A stretch of 10,717 bases of DNA from contig JADFNI010000036.1 of assembly GCA_022563455.1 (NCBI GenBank), forward strand, positions 1-10,717. Direction: 5' to 3'. A model generated the notes under the pieces. That model was not told where the DNA came from. It saw nothing but the letters and a program-made list of their open reading frames with translations, and searched no databases. Shown here in pieces: positions 5,375 to 10,717 of the stretch. Position 1 is the first letter of the stretch, and each line of letters opens with the position of its first letter. The translations under genes and the position numbers were made by a program. This DNA is from Nanobdellota archaeon. GTDB lineage: Archaea > Nanobdellota > Nanobdellia > Pacearchaeales > GW2011-AR1.

Positions 5375-6040
5375 ATGTTATTTTCTAAATTAAAATTGGA
5401 TTTTGATAAAAATAGAAAGCTTAAAAGACTTTTTATTCTTTTGATTGTTGCAGCTTTTATCTCAATAATATCTCAGAAATTTGATATTGGAGATGTTCGG
5501 AATTTTGTAGAAGATACCGGAGTTTTTGCGCCCATAACTTTTATTTTTCTAAAAATAGCCTTTATTGTTTTAGCACCTATGACTGGATTTCCCATGTTTC
5601 TTTTTGCAGGACCTTTATTTGGATTTATGAAGGGGTGGGTATATCTCATGATTGCAGATATCATTGGAACATCTTTGGCTTTCTTTTTAAGTAGGGAGTA
5701 TGGAAGAAATCTTTATTTCAAGTTTATTTCAAAAGGAAAAAATCATTTTTTAACTAAGCTGTTGTCTTCAGTTAAAACTTGGAGGGGAGTAGTTATTACG
5801 CGATTTATTTTCCCATTTCAAGATATAATAACTTATGCAGCGGGCTTAACAAGTATATCTTTTAAATCGTTTATTATATCTAGCACAATTGTTAAGGGGA
5901 TTTCATTCTTAGTACTTATTTCTCTTGGAATGGCACTTCTGGATAAGAAAACTTCCATTTTTATTTTTGGAATAGCATTCATTGTAGTGGTTGGAGGTTT
6001 AATTATAAAGAAATTAAGGAAATCTGATAGTAAGCAATAA
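5375..6040 (+). CDS. DedA/TVP38-TMEM64 (VTT-domain) membrane protein
   Basis: This is an integral membrane protein of the DedA/TVP38/TMEM64 (VTT) superfamily, whose members are linked to lipid flipping, membrane homeostasis and proton-coupled transport. After a basic N-terminus and TM1 (about 18-34), the VTT core runs from about 50 to 170. It includes PMFLFAGPLFGFMKGW (73-88), the G-rich helix with SREYGR (106-111) and the re-entrant segment RFIFPFQDIITYAAGL (143-158), where R143 and P147 fit the family's RFxP pattern. Two further TMs (about 167-187 and 195-212) and a basic tail follow. The 221-residue length fits. The gene converges on the small membrane gene at 6055 with only 14 bases between stops. 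Confidence 0.85.
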   Translation: MLFSKLKLDFDKNRKLKRLFILLIVAAFISIISQKFDIGDVRNFVEDTGVFAPITFIFLKIAFIVLAPMTGFPMFLFAGPLFGFMKGWVYLMIADIIGTSLAFFLSREYGRNLYFKFISKGKNHFLTKLLSSVKTWRGVVITRFIFPFQDIITYAAGLTSISFKSFIISSTIVKGISFLVLISLGMALLDKKTSIFIFGIAFIVVVGGLIIKKLRKSDSKQ

Positions 6041-6054
6041 TTTTTACTTCTATT

Positions 6055-6510
6055 TTATTCAGGCCTTATCTTATTGAGTAAGAAAAGGAATACAAAACCT
6101 GTAAAGATAACAACTAACATTAAGGCAATTGGTTGAAATGGATTACTTGCTGCAGAGTTGGATGCATTAAATATAAAGTCTATATATTGGACAAATCTAA
6201 TTAATAATATTGCAAGTCCTGCATATATAATTGGACGAAATTTCATTGGATCGTATGCTGCTATTGCCATCATGATACCAAATACAAAAACGTATGCTGC
6301 TAATGGCTTAATTAACCATAAAGTTTCAGGAGTTATTTTTAATGATAGATTAAAGATTAAACTAGAAATTTCTTCTAATTCGGTATTATAAATTAATCCA
6401 ACGAAACCCAATAGTAAATGATAGAGAGCCATATCCCATAGGATAAATTTCATAATTAGTAAATAATATCCTTTCATTTCTTCTCTATTCAACTTTTTTT
6501 TGTAGGTCAT
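6055..6510 (-). CDS. Small four-TM membrane protein, YHxLLG family, copy A
   Basis: The family is not recognised, but the protein is clearly a paralogue of the one at 9959-10405. Shared positions include LYHLLLG (29-35), a K followed by xxAAY (68-73), FG (77-78), DPMKF (87-91) and IRF (104-106), with at most one gap across about 85 residues. There are about four membrane segments (16-42, 66-86, 91-108, 127-147) in 151 residues, and a basic N-terminus. It begins one base after the stop of the gene at 6802-6512 (TAA, A, ATG), so it shares that transcript. Its presence beside a Rieske oxygenase, with the paralogue beside a GH3 enzyme, suggests a role in the same process. Function unknown. Confidence 0.78.
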   Translation of the reverse strand: MTYKKKLNREEMKGYYLLIMKFILWDMALYHLLLGFVGLIYNTELEEISSLIFNLSLKITPETLWLIKPLAAYVFVFGIMMAIAAYDPMKFRPIIYAGLAILLIRFVQYIDFIFNASNSAASNPFQPIALMLVVIFTGFVFLFLLNKIRPE

Positions 6511-6511
6511 T

Positions 6512-6802
6512 TTAGGGTAATAAGTATATTCCTAATTTAAATCCAATAACTAGTAAAATAAATGCCCAGATGTTATGTAAAACTACAGCTATAGTAAACC
6601 ATACAGAAGCAATACCATATCTCTCATCCTTTGTAATTCCAAATATGATCAAAACTATTAATGCAATTGATACTTGCCATAGATCTAACCATTTAACGAA
6701 TGGAACAAGTAAACCCATTATTAAAAGGAAGATTGTTAGTGATTTTTTATCTCCAGGTATTTGGCCAATACATTGGCTGAAAAACTTTTTTATTGAAAAC
6801 AT
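6512..6802 (-). CDS. Small multi-TM membrane protein
   Basis: Not recognised. The 96-residue protein has a short basic N-terminus (SIKKFFSQ) and about three hydrophobic segments (21-37, 42-57 and 64-94). The polar link TKDERYG (58-63 and following) is probably cytoplasmic, and the last segment contains H76 and aromatic residues (WFTIAVVLHNIWAF). A TATA box 25 nt before the ATG makes it the first gene of a two-gene minus-strand operon with copy A of the YHxLLG family, separated by one base. The tight coupling suggests a complex between two small membrane proteins. It lies directly downstream of the Rieske gene on the same strand but has its own promoter. Confidence 0.72.
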   Translation of the reverse strand: MFSIKKFFSQCIGQIPGDKKSLTIFLLIMGLLVPFVKWLDLWQVSIALIVLIIFGITKDERYGIASVWFTIAVVLHNIWAFILLVIGFKLGIYLLP

Positions 6803-6822
6803 GTTAACCCTTAGAACATTGG

Positions 6823-6831
6823 ATATATATT
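6823..6831 (-). promoter_or_regulatory. TATA box for the two-gene membrane operon
   Basis: On the minus strand this reads aatatatat, centred 25 nt before the ATG at 6802. It lies in the gap between the Rieske stop at 6844 and that ATG, and predicts a leaderless mRNA. Confidence 0.55.
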
Positions 6832-6843
6832 GTTATCCAAACT

Positions 6844-7782
6844 TCACCAACACTCCATTTTATTTACTATATCATATAATTCTTTGAATGCTTTATCTTC
6901 TTTAGAAAAACCTGGATGAAAATTTAATGTGTCTAGAATTTTTCGATCATCGTGAAGTAAATTATGGACTGCTAAGAGAGCTCTGATATAATTAAGATTT
7001 TTCGGTAAAAAAAAGAAAACATTGGTTATGCATGTGTTTTTATTTGATTGTTTTGTGGTAAATAATACATTAAATTTATATGGCTTAGTTATGTCTAGCC
7101 AGGCCATATTTCCTCCAATTGTCGAGGATATTACTTTAATTGGATTTTCTTTATTAACCCCTATTAATTTTTGAAACAATTTAGAGCCTAGATACCCATT
7201 CATTTCAGTTATTACCTTAAATGGTCTTTCTGTTTTTGATGTTGGTTTAGAAGTAAATCTTAATTTATGAAGTGATGCAAAGTGGGGTGCATCTATTGCA
7301 TTTGCAGTAACAATATGGGGGTGACATTTTATCTCTTGAGAAGGAGATTTTAGAATTGAAAGATTTCTATTTTTTGGAGGTTCAGGAATTTCAAAAAGTG
7401 GTTTTGGTCCATTAAAAATCCAAATATATCCATATTTTTCTTGTGTTGGATAAATTCTAGACTTTAGTTTGGTATCCTTGTTGTTCTTTGAAAAACAATT
7501 ACCTTTTTCATTTATTGTCCAATGATGAAATGGGCATTGTAAACGACAATCAATTACTTTTCCTAATCCTAAATCAGCACCTAAATGTGGACACCTTGAA
7601 TCAAGAGCATGAATAATGCCCTTCGTATTGCGATAAATGGTAATTTTTCTTTTAAGAATGTTAAAGGTTTTTGCAGTTAAAGGTTTTATATCTTTTGATT
7701 TTGCTATTAGGTACCATGATTGTATAACTCTGTTATTATTATTGAAATTTTTATCGTTTGAGCTAAGAACTCCGAATACCAT
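6844..7782 (-). CDS. Rieske non-heme iron oxygenase
   Basis: Such enzymes use a Rieske [2Fe-2S] cluster to feed electrons to a mononuclear iron that activates O2 for hydroxylation, desaturation or demethylation. Rieske ligands are C64-P-H66 and C83-P-F-H86, with the expected spacing of 16 residues between halves. The catalytic-iron motif is D164-A-P-H167-x4-H172, and an acidic pair (D278-D279) near the C-terminus could supply the third ligand. The segment EKYGYIWIFNG (115-125) followed by FEIPEPP recalls the cholesterol 7-desaturase (DAF-36/Neverland) and pheophorbide a oxygenase branch. At 312 residues it is slightly short but complete. No ferredoxin or reductase partner is nearby. It is rich in Lys and Asn. 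Family assignment is firm, substrate unknown, lateral acquisition likely. Confidence 0.9.
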   Translation of the reverse strand: MVFGVLSSNDKNFNNNNRVIQSWYLIAKSKDIKPLTAKTFNILKRKITIYRNTKGIIHALDSRCPHLGADLGLGKVIDCRLQCPFHHWTINEKGNCFSKNNKDTKLKSRIYPTQEKYGYIWIFNGPKPLFEIPEPPKNRNLSILKSPSQEIKCHPHIVTANAIDAPHFASLHKLRFTSKPTSKTERPFKVITEMNGYLGSKLFQKLIGVNKENPIKVISSTIGGNMAWLDITKPYKFNVLFTTKQSNKNTCITNVFFFLPKNLNYIRALLAVHNLLHDDRKILDTLNFHPGFSKEDKAFKELYDIVNKMECW

Positions 7783-7805
7783 TTTCTTTCATTAATATTT
7801 ACTCT

Positions 7806-7814
7806 CTTAAAAGG
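7806..7814 (-). promoter_or_regulatory. Weak TATA-like box for the Rieske gene
   Basis: On the minus strand this reads ccttttaag, centred about 28 nt before the ATG at 7782. It is a weaker match than the other boxes, but lies where a leaderless or near-leaderless start requires. An ATG at 7792 is out of frame. Confidence 0.35.
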
Positions 7815-7877
7815 ATTTAGCTAGTAATATCCTAATCAAAATTCTAGATATTCATTACGTATTGGTAGTTAGGTGAT

Positions 7878-7887
7878 CTTATAAATA
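7878..7887 (+). promoter_or_regulatory. TATA box for the gene at 7907
   Basis: The sequence cttataaata is centred about 25 nt before the ATG at 7907 and is one of the best matches in the window. It is divergent from the Rieske promoter and predicts a leaderless mRNA. Confidence 0.6.
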
Positions 7888-7906
7888 TAGTTCAGATAAT
7901 TAATTA

Positions 7907-8230
7907 ATGGATATAATAGATTATGCTAATTTTGGAGCAGGGTTTTTTAAAGGATTTATGAATTTGCATGGACCTGAATTTGATGTGATTTATTTTGGAT
8001 CTTTTGTTTTAGGTTCTTCTTTTATATCTGGGGCATCTAAGGTATTTAATTTGAGAAGAACTAATGGATTGGAGTGTAGATTGGAAGAATCTGCTTCCTA
8101 CTCGAAAGGATTAAGAGCGGCAGGAAATAGAATGATGACTAGTTCTGTTGAATTAGGGATTGGATATGGGGTGGGACTTGCTACTCAAAGTGGTCTTACT
8201 TATGGACTACAACGTATTTTTATGACTTAA
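7907..8230 (+). CDS. Small glycine-rich membrane protein (107 aa)
   Basis: Not recognised. Two mildly hydrophobic glycine/serine-rich segments (about 26-46 and 79-103) flank a polar, charged centre with LRRTNGLECRLEES (49-62) and SYSKGLRAAGNRM (64-76). Several GxxxG-like spacings (for example GIGYGVG at 84-90) would suit tight helix packing or oligomerisation. The start is set by a strong TATA box 25 nt upstream. It is a single-gene unit between the divergent Rieske oxygenase and the GH3 enzyme, so it may belong to the same accessory block; the sequence gives no direct clue to its job. Confidence 0.68.
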   Translation: MDIIDYANFGAGFFKGFMNLHGPEFDVIYFGSFVLGSSFISGASKVFNLRRTNGLECRLEESASYSKGLRAAGNRMMTSSVELGIGYGVGLATQSGLTYGLQRIFMT

Positions 8231-8322
8231 TATGTAAAATTAAGAAGTCTTAAATATCGAATTTCTTTTAATTGATCTATGGTTTTGAACTATTTTGATA
8301 AAAAATAACGGCACAATAATTA

Positions 8323-8331
8323 ATATAAATA
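8323..8331 (+). promoter_or_regulatory. TATA box for the GH3-like gene
   Basis: The sequence atataaata is centred 24 nt before the ATG at 8351 and predicts a leaderless mRNA. The rest of the 120-bp spacer from 8231 holds no gene that I can see. Confidence 0.6.
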
Positions 8332-8350
8332 CAAGATTATTTTTGGATTA

Positions 8351-9937
8351 ATGGATTATAAGGAATTGGGATTAAAATTTAGGGAAAGTTGTAGGGATGA
8401 ACATGACCTGTTTAGGAGATCATTGTCGAATGTTGAAAGTGTTCAAAGTAAAAAGTTAATTGATATTGTTTCTAGAAATTCTTCATCTGTTATTGGAAAT
8501 AAATACGAGTTTTCAGATATTAAGAGTGTAGATGAATTTAGATCTAGAGTTCCAGTTAGTACTTATGAGGATTATGGAGACTATATTGGGCGAATTTCTA
8601 AGGGTGAAAAGAGAGTATTGACTACGGAGGATGTTTTAATGCTTGAGCCTACTAGTGGATCTACTTCAGCTTCTAAGCTAATACCTTATACAGAATCTCT
8701 AAGGGGCGAATTTCATGCAGGAATTTTTCCTTGGCTTTATGACTTGATGGACAATGTTTCAGGACTTATTGATGGAAGTTTTTATTGGTCAATTACACCT
8801 GCAGCAAATAGAAATAGCGTAAGCGAGGGAGAAATTCCGATTGGTTTTGGAGATGATAGTACTTATTTTTCGAATGAACAAATTGGTTATGTGTTAGGAC
8901 TTTCTCCAGTACCTCATAGTGTATCTGGAATCTTGGATATGGAAGAATTTAGGTTTAGTACTCTTGGACATCTTTTAGGAAATGAAGAGCTTTCATTTAT
9001 TTCTATTTGGAATCCAACTTTTTTACCTTTGTTATTTAGACCTCTTGAAGAAAATCCTAAGGAGGCTATCCAAAGAGTTGGGGATCGAAAAAGAAGAGAT
9101 TGGTTAGAAAATTTATTTAAAAAAGATTTGAGTTCTTCCGAGAGATATTCTGAGATATGGCCAAATGTTTCACTAATTAGTTGTTGGGCTAGTGGGAATT
9201 CAAAGAATTATGTTCCTGAAATTCAAAAGATGTTTCCAGATGTTTTAATCCAAGGAAAGGGTCTATTGGCTACAGAAGGATTTGTTACTCTTCCAATAAT
9301 TGGTGAGGATGGATGTGCACTTTCAATTAATTCTCATTTTTTTGAATTTAGGGATATAGAAACTAGGAATTTAAGTCTTGCACATGAAGTAACTGAGGGA
9401 AAACAATATGAGGTAATTATGACTACTGGGTCTGGATTGTATAGATATAATCTTGGGGATATAGTTCGAGTTAATGGATTTTTGGAGGAATGTCCATTAT
9501 TAGAATTTGAAGGAAGGGGAAATATGGTTTCAGACTTATTTGGAGAAAAATTAAACGAGAGACATGTAGCTGATTCAATTAGATCTTCTTTGGATGGTAT
9601 TGGGATTGATGCTTCATTCTTTATGATTTCTCCAGAGGATTTAGATGATAAAACTTCTTATACCTTATTTATTGAAGGTAATGCAAAACTTGAGGAATTG
9701 TCCTTGTTAAGGGAAAGCCTTGAAAAAAGGTTGAAGGATAATTTTCATTATAATTATTGTAGGAATTTTGGTCAGCTTGGAAGTCTTGAGATTTTTCAAA
9801 TTGAGGAAGGGAATGCAACTGATATTTATTTAGGCGAAAAGATGCGTGAAGGAAAGAAACTTGGAGATATTAAGCCATCTGCTCTTGATTCTGGAAGAAA
9901 CTGGTCTAGTAAGTTTTACGGAAGTTTTATAAAGTAA
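8351..9937 (+). CDS. GH3-type acyl-acid amido synthetase (ANL superfamily)
   Basis: The protein matches the GH3 family, known from plant enzymes that adenylate a small carboxylic acid (such as auxin or jasmonate) and join it to an amino acid. Motifs in order: the N-terminal segment FRSRVPVSTYEDY (63-75); the phosphate loop TSGSTSASK (101-109); the second ATP motif ATEG (307-310) in LLATEGFVTLP; YRYNLGD (364-370) binding the adenylate ribose; EGRGN and GEKLNE (398-403) at the hinge; and a C-terminal domain with a late K508 in LGDIKPS. The 528-residue length fits bacterial members. All ATP motifs look intact, so the enzyme is probably active. The acyl and amine substrates are not evident. GH3 is unusual in archaea, suggesting lateral transfer. 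Confidence 0.9.
   Translation: MDYKELGLKFRESCRDEHDLFRRSLSNVESVQSKKLIDIVSRNSSSVIGNKYEFSDIKSVDEFRSRVPVSTYEDYGDYIGRISKGEKRVLTTEDVLMLEPTSGSTSASKLIPYTESLRGEFHAGIFPWLYDLMDNVSGLIDGSFYWSITPAANRNSVSEGEIPIGFGDDSTYFSNEQIGYVLGLSPVPHSVSGILDMEEFRFSTLGHLLGNEELSFISIWNPTFLPLLFRPLEENPKEAIQRVGDRKRRDWLENLFKKDLSSSERYSEIWPNVSLISCWASGNSKNYVPEIQKMFPDVLIQGKGLLATEGFVTLPIIGEDGCALSINSHFFEFRDIETRNLSLAHEVTEGKQYEVIMTTGSGLYRYNLGDIVRVNGFLEECPLLEFEGRGNMVSDLFGEKLNERHVADSIRSSLDGIGIDASFFMISPEDLDDKTSYTLFIEGNAKLEELSLLRESLEKRLKDNFHYNYCRNFGQLGSLEIFQIEEGNATDIYLGEKMREGKKLGDIKPSALDSGRNWSSKFYGSFIK
9925..9934 (+). promoter_or_regulatory. Possible TATA box for the gene at 9959, inside the GH3 3' end
   Basis: The sequence ttttataaag overlaps the last codons of the GH3 gene and is centred about 29 nt before the ATG at 9959. 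This is slightly long for a leaderless start and would leave a leader of about four bases. Read-through from the GH3 transcript is also possible. Confidence 0.4.
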
Positions 9938-9958
9938 AGTGCGTTTTGTCAATTAAAG

Positions 9959-10405
9959 ATGGTGAAAAAAGAAAAAGTTTCTGATTCTTCAGATACTAAA
10001 CTTAAGGTTTTTAAGGGGGTTGCCTGGTTTGCAGGTTTGTATCATATTCTTCTTGGATTAATAGGGACTTTTGCGCCAACAGGTTTAGTTTTGAGTATTG
10101 TTTCGGGAGTGTTTGGTGTTGTTCCAACAGCTTCTGATCAATTTTTTTATCTAACTAAGTTTATCTCTGCATATATGATTGCTTTTGGTTTTATGTTGGT
10201 CTTAATGGCTAGGGAACCTAAGAAATATAGTATATTTGTTTGGCCTGCAGTTACTATGTTTGGTATAAGAATATTTGATAGGATCGTTTTCTTTGATTTA
10301 TTAAATAGTGCATTTGGATCGACTATGCTTATGAATATGAGGACGATTATACCTATTTCAATTCTTATACTGATATTTATATATACTAGACCAAAAAACA
10401 ACTAA
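9959..10405 (+). CDS. Small four-TM membrane protein, YHxLLG family, copy B
   Basis: This is a paralogue of the minus-strand protein at 6055-6510. Shared landmarks are LYHILLG (27-33), K followed by xxSAY (67-72), AFG (75-77), EPKKY (86-90) and GIRIF (102-106), nearly ungapped over about 85 residues. The 148-residue protein has a charged cytoplasmic N-terminus (1-17), about four membrane segments (18-55 as one or two, 62-84, 91-109, 123-143) and a basic end (RPKNN). Its ATG lies 21 bases after the GH3 stop, so it is either co-transcribed with GH3 or read from a TATA box at the GH3 3' end. The function is unknown; the architecture loosely recalls small four-TM families such as BphX/DUF4345-like proteins, which I cannot verify. 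Confidence 0.78.
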   Translation: MVKKEKVSDSSDTKLKVFKGVAWFAGLYHILLGLIGTFAPTGLVLSIVSGVFGVVPTASDQFFYLTKFISAYMIAFGFMLVLMAREPKKYSIFVWPAVTMFGIRIFDRIVFFDLLNSAFGSTMLMNMRTIIPISILILIFIYTRPKNN

Positions 10406-10417
10406 TTTAGAGTATAG

Positions 10418-10428
10418 TTTTAAATATA
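10418..10428 (+). promoter_or_regulatory. TATA box for the truncated gene at 10464
   Basis: The sequence ttttaaatata is centred about 26 nt before position 10449. Transcription would start about 15 nt before the ATG at 10464, leaving a short leader with GGAG at 10451-10454. Confidence 0.5.
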
Positions 10429-10450
10429 TTCCTAGTTTTTTTATTTTTAT

Positions 10451-10454
10451 GGAG
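10451..10454 (+). promoter_or_regulatory. Shine-Dalgarno GGAG before the ATG at 10464
   Basis: GGAG lies nine bases before the ATG at 10464. It is one of the few plausible Shine-Dalgarno sites next to a start here, where most genes look leaderless. It overlaps a four-codon frame (ATG at 10449, stop at 10461-10463). Confidence 0.4.
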
Positions 10455-10463
10455 AGCTGTTAA

Positions 10464-10717
10464 ATGAGTTTTGTTGAAATTCTTGCATTAGTGTACCTAC
10501 TTTTATTTTCGATATACCATCTCTTTACAGGGATTGTCTCAGTATTTTTTTCAGAGTTTGCGTTAAAGTTTTATAAAAAAATTTATGGATTAGAGCATTT
10601 AGCAATTTTAATTCTCAAAACAACAAAACCAAGCAAAAAGGTTTTTGAAAAAGATGTTGTTTACTTAATTAATGGATTTCAAATATTAATTGTAATTCTC
10701 GGTTTTTTGTTAATTTT
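10464..10717 (+). CDS. Membrane protein, 3' truncated by the window edge; possible YHxxxG relative
   Basis: The first 84 codons are visible and the frame remains open at the window end. The product starts with a membrane segment (about 4-31) containing SIYHLFTG (16-23), the same Y-H-x-x-x-G pattern, at a similar place, as the two YHxLLG proteins at 6055 and 9959. A polar region rich in lysine (FYKKIYG, KTTKPSKKVFEKD) and a second hydrophobic segment (from about 68) follow. It may be a more distant member of the same family, but the match rests on one motif and the rest is missing. The ATG at 10464 is preferred because GGAG lies nine bases upstream and a TATA box about 40 bases upstream. Confidence 0.6.
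   Translation, partial: MSFVEILALVYLLLFSIYHLFTGIVSVFFSEFALKFYKKIYGLEHLAILILKTTKPSKKVFEKDVVYLINGFQILIVILGFLLI

Noticed and set aside
9911..9929. Tandem aagtttta repeat at the GH3 3' end
   Set aside because: Two copies of an 8-base AT-rich word within coding sequence are not significant here; the second overlaps the possible TATA box only by chance.
1..10717. tRNA, rRNA, CRISPR array, insertion sequence or integrase sites
   Set aside because: No TTCRA-type T-loop with a folding cloverleaf, no regularly spaced direct repeats, no transposase or integrase motifs and no terminal repeats were seen on either strand.

Overview
The window looks like part of a small, AT-rich archaeal chromosome. The archaeal markers are RadA recombinase, a zinc-containing archaeal RPA, elongation factor aEF1-beta preceded by its tiny zinc-ribbon partner, a membrane-anchored endonuclease related to Holliday junction resolvase, and TATA boxes about 25 bp in front of start codons. 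The low GC, many small membrane proteins and compact layout suggest a DPANN-type lineage (Woesearchaeota/Pacearchaeota-like). That placement is an inference; no rRNA gene is present to test it.

Region 1 (1-3861) is information processing. A small unknown gene converges on a minus-strand operon (48-residue zinc ribbon, then aEF1-beta). Divergent from that operon is a plus-strand series: RPA, an unknown 157-residue protein, a COG4741-type endonuclease, and RadA. RPA coats single-stranded DNA and RadA forms the strand-exchange filament on it, so this is a replication/recombination cluster.

Region 2 (3903-5130) is a compact three-gene operon with overlapping genes: a two-TM protein, a four-TM protein whose cytoplasmic C-terminal tail resembles an archaeal RelB-type antitoxin, and a RelE-family toxin. 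If the tail is a working antitoxin, this is a toxin-antitoxin pair tethered to the membrane, and it is the most novel arrangement seen here.

Region 3 (5375-10717) is an accessory block: a DedA/VTT membrane protein, two small membrane proteins, a Rieske non-heme iron oxygenase, a small glycine-rich membrane protein, a GH3-type (ANL superfamily) acyl-amido synthetase, and a second copy of one of the small membrane proteins. At the window edge is a truncated gene that may be a third, more distant relative. The oxygenase and GH3 enzyme are unexpected in an archaeon with an apparently minimal genome and suggest lateral acquisition and modification of a small, perhaps membrane-soluble, carboxylic acid. 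The substrate cannot be read from the sequence.

Almost every transcription unit has a TATA-like box centred 24-29 nt before its ATG, so leaderless mRNAs appear to be the rule. This geometry decides the starts of radA (2806) and the two-TM gene (3932), whose longer TTG-started frames would begin upstream of their own TATA boxes. No tRNA, rRNA, CRISPR array, insertion sequence or attachment site was found.
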